Shown here: positions 56,878 through 64,000 of the stretch, one piece after another
How the letters are laid out: each line of letters opens with the position of its first letter
How positions within the stretch are numbered: position 1 is the first letter of the stretch
Source: Paenibacillus sp.
GTDB taxonomy: Bacteria > Bacillota > Bacilli > Paenibacillales > Paenibacillaceae
Assembly: GCA_017512705.1 (NCBI GenBank)
Contig: JAFWEX010000084.1
Location: forward strand, 1 to 64,000
Direction: 5' to 3'
DNA length: 64,000 bases
The notes under the pieces: model-generated
Database searches by the model: none
What the model was told of the DNA's origin: nothing
What the model saw: only the letters and a program-made list of their open reading frames with translations
Made by a program: the position numbers and the translations under genes

Positions 56878-58410
56878 ATGAAAGGTTTCAGAGGCAAACG
56901 CCAACCGGATCAACACCGGGTACACGAACAATCCGGAAAACACCGGAAGGCCGAAGACAAAAACAGCATGAGCATGTCCAACTTCAGTTCAAATAAGAAA
57001 AGAATTCTGTCATCGCGTAAATGGATCATGACCACCACATGTGGCATTTTGATTGCCGTATCTATCGGATTCGCAGCTAAGCAATATGTAGCCTCAAACA
57101 CTGTTCCTTATTATAAGGTTATGGTTAAGGGCACTGAAATTGGCACAATAGCACATGAGGCCCAGCTTCAGGAGTTGTTCGCCAAAAAAACAGAAGAATA
57201 TCAAAACAAATATCCGGATGCGGAGATGGTGCTGAATACAGACGGTATCACAACGGAGACGGTAAAAGCATATAAACCACAAGTCAACAGTGAGGAAACG
57301 TTAGACAAGCTAGGTAACATGTTAACCGCTTACGCCAAAGGCGTAGAACTTAAAGTGAACGGTGAAGTCATCGGCATTGTGAAGGATCAGCAAACAGCAG
57401 ACGCGGTTCTTCAGCAAGTACAGAGCAAATACATACCGGCATCGGCTATGGGAAGCTCATTGAAGACGAAGTCAGTATCGGCTAATTCCTCCAAAAAGGA
57501 CAAAGGGCCAAGTTCAACGTTAAAATCCGTAGACATTAAGGAAGATGTAACAACGGATACGGTGAAGGCTGATCCGAATAAAATATGGGAAGTTTCTGAG
57601 GCGGTTAAAGCTTTAACCGTCGGTAAAGACGCGCCTGTAACTTATGTAGTTCGTGAAGGAGATACGATCTCTTCCATTGCAGCTAAATATGATATTACAC
57701 AACGTGAGATTCGCCAGAATAACCCAGGCATCAAAGAGACATCTCTTCAGATCGGAGAAGAGTTGACGCTGACGGTACCTAAGCCGGCGATTACGGTTAA
57801 ATCGGTTGAGCAAGTGGTGGAGCAGATCGAAGTGAAACCTCAGGTCGAGGTGCGTAAAAGCGCTGAGCTGAAGGCTGGTACAACCAAAGTCGTTCGTCCG
57901 GGTCAAAGTGGACTCAAAAACATGCAGTATCGCATCACCAAAGAAAATGGTGAAGTCGTTCGTGAAGAGTGGCTGGGCCAGGAAGTCATCAAAACAGCTG
58001 TAACTGAAGTTGTACTCAAGGGAACCAAAGTGGTTGGTGAAGGCACAGGGCAATTTGCATGGCCTGTATCTAATGCTACCATGAGCAGCAGTTATGGTCA
58101 GCGTTGGGGGCGTCAGCACAAAGGTATTGATCTGGTCGGTAACCGGGATGTTAAATCCGCGGACGAAGGTGTAGTTACTTTTGCCGGGCAGAAGAGTGGT
58201 TATGGGAATGTGATCATTATTAACCATCGCAACGGCTATGAAACACTTTATGGTCACTTGAAAAGCATCAGTGTAGATGTTGGTCAAGTGGTAGAGAAGG
58301 GTGATAGCATTGGTGTGATGGGCAATACAGGACGTTCTACGGGGACGCATCTTCACTTTGAGATTTTGAAAAATGGTACAGCAGAAAATCCGATGACATA
58401 TCTCAATTAA
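56878..58410 (+). CDS. M23 family metallopeptidase with LysM and G5 domains
   Basis: 510 residues, ATG after AAAGGAGAG. A cytoplasmic basic tail, one membrane anchor (about 49-67), a Ser/Lys-rich stretch, LysM (about 255-300, VVREGDTISSIAAKYDITQ), a G5-type region (about 310-385) and a C-terminal M23 lytic domain (about 400-505). The M23 zinc residues are seen in HKGIDLVGN and THLHFEI. It probably cuts peptidoglycan cross-bridges outside the cell and is a likely WalR target. Confidence 0.9.
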   Translation: MKGFRGKRQPDQHRVHEQSGKHRKAEDKNSMSMSNFSSNKKRILSSRKWIMTTTCGILIAVSIGFAAKQYVASNTVPYYKVMVKGTEIGTIAHEAQLQELFAKKTEEYQNKYPDAEMVLNTDGITTETVKAYKPQVNSEETLDKLGNMLTAYAKGVELKVNGEVIGIVKDQQTADAVLQQVQSKYIPASAMGSSLKTKSVSANSSKKDKGPSSTLKSVDIKEDVTTDTVKADPNKIWEVSEAVKALTVGKDAPVTYVVREGDTISSIAAKYDITQREIRQNNPGIKETSLQIGEELTLTVPKPAITVKSVEQVVEQIEVKPQVEVRKSAELKAGTTKVVRPGQSGLKNMQYRITKENGEVVREEWLGQEVIKTAVTEVVLKGTKVVGEGTGQFAWPVSNATMSSSYGQRWGRQHKGIDLVGNRDVKSADEGVVTFAGQKSGYGNVIIINHRNGYETLYGHLKSISVDVGQVVEKGDSIGVMGNTGRSTGTHLHFEILKNGTAENPMTYLN

Positions 58411-58451
58411 TATATAAAACACATGGCATCACATGATGATGTCGATATGAT

Positions 58452-58486
58452 AACAAGGTTGGCTCTAGAGCTAGCCTTGTTTTTTG
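58452..58486 (+). terminator. M23 peptidase terminator
   Basis: A hairpin around CTAG (arms about 58453-58464 and 58469-58480, two imperfect pairs) is followed by TTTTTT. Confidence 0.75.
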
Positions 58487-58572
58487 ATGTGAAATATTTT
58501 AAGGAAACGGCCTTGAGGGGTTAGATCGGGATGTGACTGTGCCCCAGGTATGTTAAACTGTAAGTATAGAAC

Positions 58573-58588
58573 GTTGACAATAGTCAAC
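58573..58588 (+). promoter_or_regulatory. Inverted repeat in the walR upstream region
   Basis: GTTGAC-AATA-GTCAAC is a perfect 6-bp inverted repeat about 95 bases before walR. No factor can be named. A clear promoter could not be fixed in 58490-58680. Confidence 0.4.
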
Positions 58589-58681
58589 ACACAACACGAA
58601 ATGGAATATAGACCAATAGATAGATTTTATAGAGATAACGCCGGTGGCGGATTAAGCACGATATAGGGGTGAATTCAGCCG

Positions 58682-59404
58682 ATGCAGGGTAAGATTTTGG
58701 TGGTGGATGACGAGCAGCCCATCGCAGACATATTGAAGTTTAATTTGGAAAAAGAGGGTTACGAGGTCATCTGCGCGTTTGATGGTATTCGTGCGGTAGA
58801 ACTGGCGTTATCCGAAAAACCGGATCTGATGCTTCTGGATCTGATGCTTCCAGGTAAGGATGGAATGGATGTGTGCCGCGAAGTGCGTGCCCATCTGGAG
58901 ATTCCGATTATAATGCTGACAGCTAAAGACGGGGAGATCGACAAAGTGCTCGGTCTAGAGCTGGGTGCTGATGACTACGTAACCAAACCGTTCAGTACAC
59001 GAGAGTTGCTTGCACGGGTGAAGGCACAGATGCGCAGACAGCAAAAGCCTGCAACGATTGTAGAAGCACCGGAGGAAGAAGGGAAGCAGGTACTTCGTCT
59101 GTTGGATCTGGCTTTTGATATGGACATGTATACAGCATACAAAGGCGGGGAACCGCTTGATCTGACACATCGGGAATATGAGCTTCTCTATTATATGGCC
59201 AAGCATTCGGGCAAGGTTATGACGCGAGAGCATCTGCTGCAGGCTGTATGGGGATACGAATATTTCGGAGACGTGCGTACGGTGGATGTGACAATCCGCA
59301 GGCTGCGGGAGAAGATTGAAGAAAATCCGAGTAAGCCAGAAACAATTCTGACTCGCCGGGGGCTTGGCTATCTCGTGCGCAGTGCCAAAAGCGTGGGGAT
59401 ATAA
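58682..59404 (+). CDS. walR: Response regulator WalR (YycF)
   Basis: 240 residues, OmpR family. The receiver domain has Asp53 as phosphoacceptor in [12 protein letters not shown]; the C-terminal winged helix has [32 protein letters not shown] (partial: [17 protein letters not shown]). It is the essential regulator of wall metabolism in Firmicutes. ATG after GGGGTG. Its stop overlaps walK by one base (TAATG). Confidence 0.96.
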   Translation: MQGKILVVDDEQPIADILKFNLEKEGYEVICAFDGIRAVELALSEKPDLMLLDLMLPGKDGMDVCREVRAHLEIPIIMLTAKDGEIDKVLGLELGADDYVTKPFSTRELLARVKAQMRRQQKPATIVEAPEEEGKQVLRLLDLAFDMDMYTAYKGGEPLDLTHREYELLYYMAKHSGKVMTREHLLQAVWGYEYFGDVRTVDVTIRRLREKIEENPSKPETILTRRGLGYLVRSAKSVGI

Positions 59405-61254
59405 TGGGCCGATTCTGGCAATTCTCATTCTTTCGAACCATTCAAGCGAAATTAATTATTATTTACGTACTGTTGATTCTGATTGCGATGCAATTAATCG
59501 GCGTTTATTTTGTAAGTGCGATGAAGAATTCACTGACGAGCAACTTTACGGAGGATCTGCAGGCACGGGCAGAGATGCTGTCCGTTCTGGTGGGTGAGAC
59601 CATGGCTGGCGGAGAATCAGAAGCCGGTGAGGATAAAACAGAGAACCTGCGTGTTCTGGTCAACAATTTGTTCAACATCAACGGTGCCGAGATACAGGTG
59701 CTGGATGCCAGTGGCAAAGTGCTAACCACCTCCCTTAGTTCACATTCTGATTATGTCGGGCGTAAAAATACCCAAACGGTAGTCAGCCGCGCGCTGCAGG
59801 GTATTCGGGATAATGAGGAATATATTGTAGACGAGGATAATGTTCGCAAAAAAGTTGTGGCCAAGCCGGTATTGTCCGGCGGCAAAATCGTTGGTGCAGT
59901 GTACATCGCTGCTTCCATGAACGAGCTGTACGCCACAATGGAGGGCATTAACAAGATCTTTATCTCCGGTATACTGATAGCCTTGGTGTTGACGGCCGTA
60001 CTTGGTGTCATTTTGTCTCATACCATTACTCAGCCGATCAAGGAAGTGACAAGGCGGGCAACAGCCGTTGCAGAAGGAAACTTCGATCAGCAGACACCGG
60101 TATTTGGTACAGATGAGATTGGTCAGCTTAGCCGTGCTTTTAACTATATGACGAGCAGGCTACGAGATGCTCTCTCTCAGAATGAAGAAGAGAAAGAGAA
60201 GCTGACGTCCATCCTGACCAATATGAGTGATGGGGTGGTAGCCACCGACGAGTATGGCAAAGTCATTCTGGTTAACCGCCGTGCGAGCAGTATTCTTGGT
60301 ATGCGTTCATCCGATATTGAAGGCAGGCATTTTGCTGCTCTGCTTGGCATTGATCCGGAAGATGCGGAAGCTCTGGCAAGTGGTTTCACAGGCTCAACCT
60401 TACTTCAGATTGCTCCAGCAGGTCAGGAAGAACCGGTGGTAATTCGTATGACGTTCACTCCGGTACATCGGCGTGAATTGGGCATTACCGGTACCATTGC
60501 AGTGTTGCAGGATGTAACCGAGCAGGAGGAACTGGAGGCTTCACGGCGTGAATTCGTGGCGAATGTATCTCATGAGTTGCGTACACCACTGACTACGATT
60601 AAGAGCTATGCTGAAGCGCTGGATGACGGAGCACTGGAAGATCCGCAGCTTGCGGGACGATTTGTGGGTGTTATTCAGAATGAGACCGAGCGCATGATTC
60701 GCTTGGTTACGGATCTGTTGCACCTGTCTAGACTGGATTCAAAGGAGGCTCTGCTTCGTAAGCAGCCTATTGATATTATGGAGATGCTGGAAGAAGTGAC
60801 GGATCGATTCTCCTTCCAGATGAACCAGAAGGATATTCAGTCCGTGCTCTCTGTAGAAAACGATATTCCACCCGTTCCACTGGACCGGGATCAGATTGAT
60901 CAGGTGTTGGACAATGTAGTATCCAATGCGCTGAAGTATACGCTGGAGGGCGGTACCATTACGATTGCAGCCCGGCGCAGTAGCGAGCATACAATAGCCA
61001 TCTCTGTATCGGATACAGGGATGGGTATTCCACAGCGTGATCTGGATCGGATATTTGAACGGTTCTACCGCGTAGATAAGGCACGTTCCCGTAGTATGGG
61101 CGGCACAGGATTAGGTTTGTCCATTGCCCGGGAAATTGTAAAGGCTCATGATGGTAGCATCTCTCTGGAATCTGAGGTGGATGTGGGTACAACAGTAACA
61201 TTCACCCTGCCAATGCGTGATAAAGGGGGTGAGCACCTTGAAGGAACGAATTAA
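59404..61254 (+). CDS. walK: Sensor histidine kinase WalK (YycG)
   Basis: 616 residues. Two membrane helices (about 14-36 and 185-207) flank an extracellular sensor domain; then HAMP, PAS (about 265-375), HisKA with His390 in NVSHELRTPLT, and a HATPase with the N box and GTGLGLSIAREIV. It phosphorylates WalR in response to wall state. Overlaps walR and walH. Its 3-prime part holds a Noc-site-like motif. Confidence 0.96.
   Translation: MGRFWQFSFFRTIQAKLIIIYVLLILIAMQLIGVYFVSAMKNSLTSNFTEDLQARAEMLSVLVGETMAGGESEAGEDKTENLRVLVNNLFNINGAEIQVLDASGKVLTTSLSSHSDYVGRKNTQTVVSRALQGIRDNEEYIVDEDNVRKKVVAKPVLSGGKIVGAVYIAASMNELYATMEGINKIFISGILIALVLTAVLGVILSHTITQPIKEVTRRATAVAEGNFDQQTPVFGTDEIGQLSRAFNYMTSRLRDALSQNEEEKEKLTSILTNMSDGVVATDEYGKVILVNRRASSILGMRSSDIEGRHFAALLGIDPEDAEALASGFTGSTLLQIAPAGQEEPVVIRMTFTPVHRRELGITGTIAVLQDVTEQEELEASRREFVANVSHELRTPLTTIKSYAEALDDGALEDPQLAGRFVGVIQNETERMIRLVTDLLHLSRLDSKEALLRKQPIDIMEMLEEVTDRFSFQMNQKDIQSVLSVENDIPPVPLDRDQIDQVLDNVVSNALKYTLEGGTITIAARRSSEHTIAISVSDTGMGIPQRDLDRIFERFYRVDKARSRSMGGTGLGLSIAREIVKAHDGSISLESEVDVGTTVTFTLPMRDKGGEHLEGTN
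61123..61136. other. Candidate Noc-binding site in walK
   Basis: ATTGCCCGGGAAAT differs at one base from the Noc consensus ATTTCCCGGGAAAT. It lies in the walK HATPase codons and could be chance, but the genome is expected to have dozens of such sites near the origin. Confidence 0.4.
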
Positions 61255-62518
61255 ATCTATGGTGCTCGCTTCGCTGGTAGCAGCCAGTCTAATTCAAAGT
61301 TACTTCCTGATTTATCGTTTGCCAGGTGGTGGTGATTCTATCGTTACCTCGGAAACCAACTATGTGAAAACTGAGAATATGGGTCAGGAGCGTAATATTG
61401 AAGAGCTGATTTTCCCGGAACAGATGATTATTCATCTGGGACAGGACAAACATACGGTGTTTTACCCTGGAAATACATTCTATGAATTGATCTATTCGAG
61501 GCTAAAAGGTCGAACGTTTGAAGATTTCCAGCGTCGTAATGTGCAATCGGTGAACTGGGATCAGATTCGTAAGCAGAGCTCTGGCTTTGAGCTGTCTTTT
61601 AAGGAAGGCATGCCAGTGACTCTATTACAGCGCGTGATGCGTCTGGGAACAGATTCTCTCTTTCAAGGAGAAACGATCAATCGTATTGCGATATACACGG
61701 CCTCAGATGAGACAAAGGTCCATGCGCTGTTTTTCAGTGCCAAGGGCGACGTGGTCTATGAAGCTACTCAGGCAGACCTGACGGTGCAGGATGTGCAGCA
61801 GCATGTTGATTTTGGGACGAGCTGGACACCGTACACACTGATGGAAGGCGGATATTATATTCCGGCACAGGCGCTGGACACGATTGAAGCGGATGTGCCG
61901 ACAGCGCAGTTCACGGTGGAGCAGATGCAGCGTAGTCTTTTCTTTGACCCGAGCATGACCCGGAATATTCGGGAAAAGGATGGGTCAGAGATCTATACAG
62001 ACAGCAAACGCAGTCTGCAAGTGAAACAGGATCAGCGCTGGATCAGCTATACGGACCCTGCAGCACCGCCTACCGGGCAAAGTGATGCCTCGAAGGATGC
62101 GCTGTCTGCGGTTGATTTTGTTAACCAGCATGGTGGCTGGAAAGGGCGCTCGCGCATGATGCTGAGGTCGGCTGACAATAAAACACAGCTGCAATTCCAG
62201 CAGTATTATGGCAGTTTTCCAATCATGGATTCGATGCAGTTCCGCTTCGGCAGGATCAACGTGGGGATGCAGCAGGAGACGGTATCAAGTTATGAGCGAT
62301 CCTTGCAATATCTGAACGAGGGTGCAGAGAGCAAGAGATCAATCAAGTTACCTGGCGGAGATCAGTTGAAAAGTTTGATCCGAAAAGTAGCTGGTGAAAA
62401 CCGTAAAGTCGTGGACGTATACCCGGCATATCGTACATCAGCACTGGAGGATGGGCTTCGGTTGATCCCGGTCTGGGTGATCCGATTCGGTAATGGTGAA
62501 GAAACAACGGTGTCATAG
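61238..62518 (+). CDS. walH: Two-component system regulatory protein WalH (YycH)
   Basis: 426 residues from the TTG at 61238 (GGGGGTG seven bases upstream), which overlaps the walK stop; an upstream ATG lacks a Shine-Dalgarno site. One N-terminal membrane helix (about 7-27) and a long extracellular YycH domain. WalH and WalI modulate WalK through the membrane in Bacillus and Staphylococcus. Assigned from position and overall layout. Confidence 0.85.
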   Translation: MKERIKSMVLASLVAASLIQSYFLIYRLPGGGDSIVTSETNYVKTENMGQERNIEELIFPEQMIIHLGQDKHTVFYPGNTFYELIYSRLKGRTFEDFQRRNVQSVNWDQIRKQSSGFELSFKEGMPVTLLQRVMRLGTDSLFQGETINRIAIYTASDETKVHALFFSAKGDVVYEATQADLTVQDVQQHVDFGTSWTPYTLMEGGYYIPAQALDTIEADVPTAQFTVEQMQRSLFFDPSMTRNIREKDGSEIYTDSKRSLQVKQDQRWISYTDPAAPPTGQSDASKDALSAVDFVNQHGGWKGRSRMMLRSADNKTQLQFQQYYGSFPIMDSMQFRFGRINVGMQQETVSSYERSLQYLNEGAESKRSIKLPGGDQLKSLIRKVAGENRKVVDVYPAYRTSALEDGLRLIPVWVIRFGNGEETTVS

Positions 62519-62629
62519 TTGTGTGGAGAAGGCGAAAAGATGAAATGCGCAGCTCTAGTTATAAGCTGAATTAGAAGATATAAATGCCTGGTCAAGCCAG
62601 ACGAAGCAGATCATCACACGGACGAGGAG

Positions 62630-63382
62630 GTGAACGTTCTGGATTGGGGACGGGCCAAAAATGTATTAATTTATGCTTTCCTGCTGCTTAATCTGGTGCT
62701 CGGTTATCAGATCTGGATGGATGTGCGGGAGACAGCCGGAGCCAATCTGGATTTCACCTCGCTCGCAGACAATACACAGCAGGCGATGGAAGAGAAGGGC
62801 ATTCAGGTGCTGGCACCCATTCCGAATGAGACGCCGAAATTACCGAAGTTATCTTACGAGTTCATCGAAGAGAACAAGTCAGGTATTCAGGTAGAGCTGG
62901 AAGAACCTGTAGACAGCAAGCTGATATTCTCACCAAGTGAGCTGGTGGACGCGCTGCAGGCGGAGATTCCGCAAATCGGCACGTACCGACTGGATCAGCT
63001 GATGGCGAAGGATGGGGCTTTTGTGCTCCACCCGCTGGTGGACGGCAAATGGCCACTCTTTAACGTGAGTCTGGAGCTGTTCTACAGCGATCAGAAAATC
63101 ACGGGTTATCATCAGACTCCTGTGCGGATTACAACCGCCGAGGAGAGTGATCAGCAGGTGCTTCCGGCGCCCAAAGCGCTGGGTACGCTGATCGAAAACT
63201 TTTTGCCGAACGATTCAATTGTGAAAGATATTCAGCTGGGCTACTACGGCCAGTTGTTCAATTCAGATATACAAGTAGCGATGCCGGCATGGCGATTCGT
63301 GCTGGAAAGTGGCGAAGTGTTGTACGTGCAGGGCATCAGCGGGGATGTATTCAGTCCCAAGTCAGACAAACCAGAGGAGTAA
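62630..63382 (+). CDS. walI: Two-component system regulatory protein WalI (YycI)
   Basis: 250 residues if it starts at the GTG at 62630. A CTG at 62639 with AGGAGG before it gives LDWGRAKN, which matches the DW-x-KTK-like start of B. subtilis YycI better; in that case the start is non-canonical. One membrane helix (about 10-30) and a YycI-type extracellular domain follow. It acts with WalH on WalK. Confidence 0.8.
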   Translation: MNVLDWGRAKNVLIYAFLLLNLVLGYQIWMDVRETAGANLDFTSLADNTQQAMEEKGIQVLAPIPNETPKLPKLSYEFIEENKSGIQVELEEPVDSKLIFSPSELVDALQAEIPQIGTYRLDQLMAKDGAFVLHPLVDGKWPLFNVSLELFYSDQKITGYHQTPVRITTAEESDQQVLPAPKALGTLIENFLPNDSIVKDIQLGYYGQLFNSDIQVAMPAWRFVLESGEVLYVQGISGDVFSPKSDKPEE

Positions 63383-63388
63383 TGCGTT

Positions 63389-64000
63389 ATGGGGATATAT
63401 TTTACGGTGTTATCCAGTGGTTCGACAGGTAATGCCACGGTCATTCAGCATGGGGCAACCTCACTCATGATTGATGCGGGCCTCAGCGCAAAACGGCTGG
63501 AGGCATTGTTTCTGGAACGGGAGATTTCGGGGACGGAACTGAACGGAATTCTGGTGACACATGAACATTCAGATCATATTAAAGGACTAGGCGCGATATC
63601 TCGGAAATATAATTTACCGATCTATGCAAATACAAATACATGGGCGGCATTAGAAAAATCGGTTGGAGCGATTCCGGAGGAGAACCGTCGGATCTTTGAA
63701 ACGGGAGAAAAGCATGATTTCGGCTCGCTGCGCGTGGAGTCTTTCGGGATTTCACATGATGCGGCTGAACCGGTAGGTTACACGTTCGATGATGGAAGCG
63801 AGAAGCTGTCTGTGGCGACAGACCTCGGTTATATGAGCGACAAGGTTCGTGATGCCATCTCCGATTCAGATGTGCTCGTGCTTGAGGCGAATCATGATGT
63901 CGAATTGCTGCGTATGGGGCGATATCCGTGGAACACCAAGCGCCGGATTCTGAGCGATATCGGGCATCTGTCGAACGAGGCAGCCGGTGCGGCGCTTAGT
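63389..64000 (+). CDS. walJ: MBL-fold hydrolase WalJ (YycJ), 3-prime part cut off
   Basis: The window ends after 204 codons with no stop. The N-terminus MGIYFTVLSSGSTGNATVIQ and the metal motif THEHSDHIKGLG are those of the YycJ/VicX metallo-beta-lactamase-fold family, which in Firmicutes follows yycI. AGAGGAG before the ATG. Probably a nuclease or hydrolase linked to DNA metabolism; its substrate here is not known. Confidence 0.9.
   Translation, partial: MGIYFTVLSSGSTGNATVIQHGATSLMIDAGLSAKRLEALFLEREISGTELNGILVTHEHSDHIKGLGAISRKYNLPIYANTNTWAALEKSVGAIPEENRRIFETGEKHDFGSLRVESFGISHDAAEPVGYTFDDGSEKLSVATDLGYMSDKVRDAISDSDVLVLEANHDVELLRMGRYPWNTKRRILSDIGHLSNEAAGAALS

Noticed and set aside
57613-58422. 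269-codon open frame antisense to the M23 peptidase
   Set aside because: Shadow of the coding strand with implausible composition.

Overview
This window is the replication-origin region of a Firmicute, most likely Paenibacillus. Evidence: the order gyrA-gyrB-remB-recF-yaaA-dnaN-dnaA, then rpmH-rnpA-yidC-jag-mnmE-mnmG-rsmG-noc-soj-parB, then rpsF-ssb-rpsR, gdpP-rplI-dnaB, purA and walRKHIJ; frequent TTG and GTG starts with strong Shine-Dalgarno sites; and SLH, YheC/D ATP-grasp and sporulation-type genes. The genus is inferred from gene content and order, not from a search.

Layout. Bases 1-400 (minus strand) carry two tandem promoters and the leader of an rRNA operon whose 16S gene lies just outside the window. 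From 408 to 12111 nearly everything is on the minus strand: an HD-GYP protein, gyrA, gyrB, remB, recF, yaaA, dnaN, dnaA. One plus-strand ATP-grasp gene sits between gyrB and gyrA. The dnaA-dnaN gap holds DnaA boxes next to a run of DnaA-trio triplets (likely unwinding site); a second DnaA-box cluster lies upstream of dnaA. A gluconate cluster (gntK, a decayed gntP, gntR, with a GntR operator) then separates dnaA from rpmH, and a third DnaA-box group lies on its far side, upstream of rpmH. From rpmH on, genes are almost all on the plus strand, as expected for the other replichore.

The right arm begins with translation and tRNA modification genes (rpmH, rnpA, mnmE, mnmG, rsmG), membrane insertion (yidC, jag) and chromosome segregation (noc, soj, parB). 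Two parS sites are present, one inside parB and one forming the stem of the rsmG terminator. A block of small genes follows (cysteine-desulfurase-like, DUF4446, yyaC, DUF3343, mscS, yyzM, tRNA-Ser, yjzC), then rpsF-ssb-rpsR. From 32.8 to 46.7 kb is more accessory: an M15 peptidase, an oligopeptide ABC transporter (oppDFBCA), a D,D-carboxypeptidase homologue lacking its catalytic serine, an SLH-anchored S9 peptidase, an MFS exporter and an LCP protein.

The last third returns to core genes: CBS protein, mazG-like-yybS-gdpP-rplI-dnaB, purA with PurBoxes and a structured leader, an unknown membrane protein, a methyltransferase, an M23 peptidase with a consensus WalR box, and the walRKHIJ operon; walJ is cut by the window end. 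I see no CRISPR array, insertion sequence or prophage. The most unusual points are the gnt cluster interposed in the origin with its permease decayed, the parS/terminator palindrome, and the Ser-to-Gly change in the carboxypeptidase homologue.
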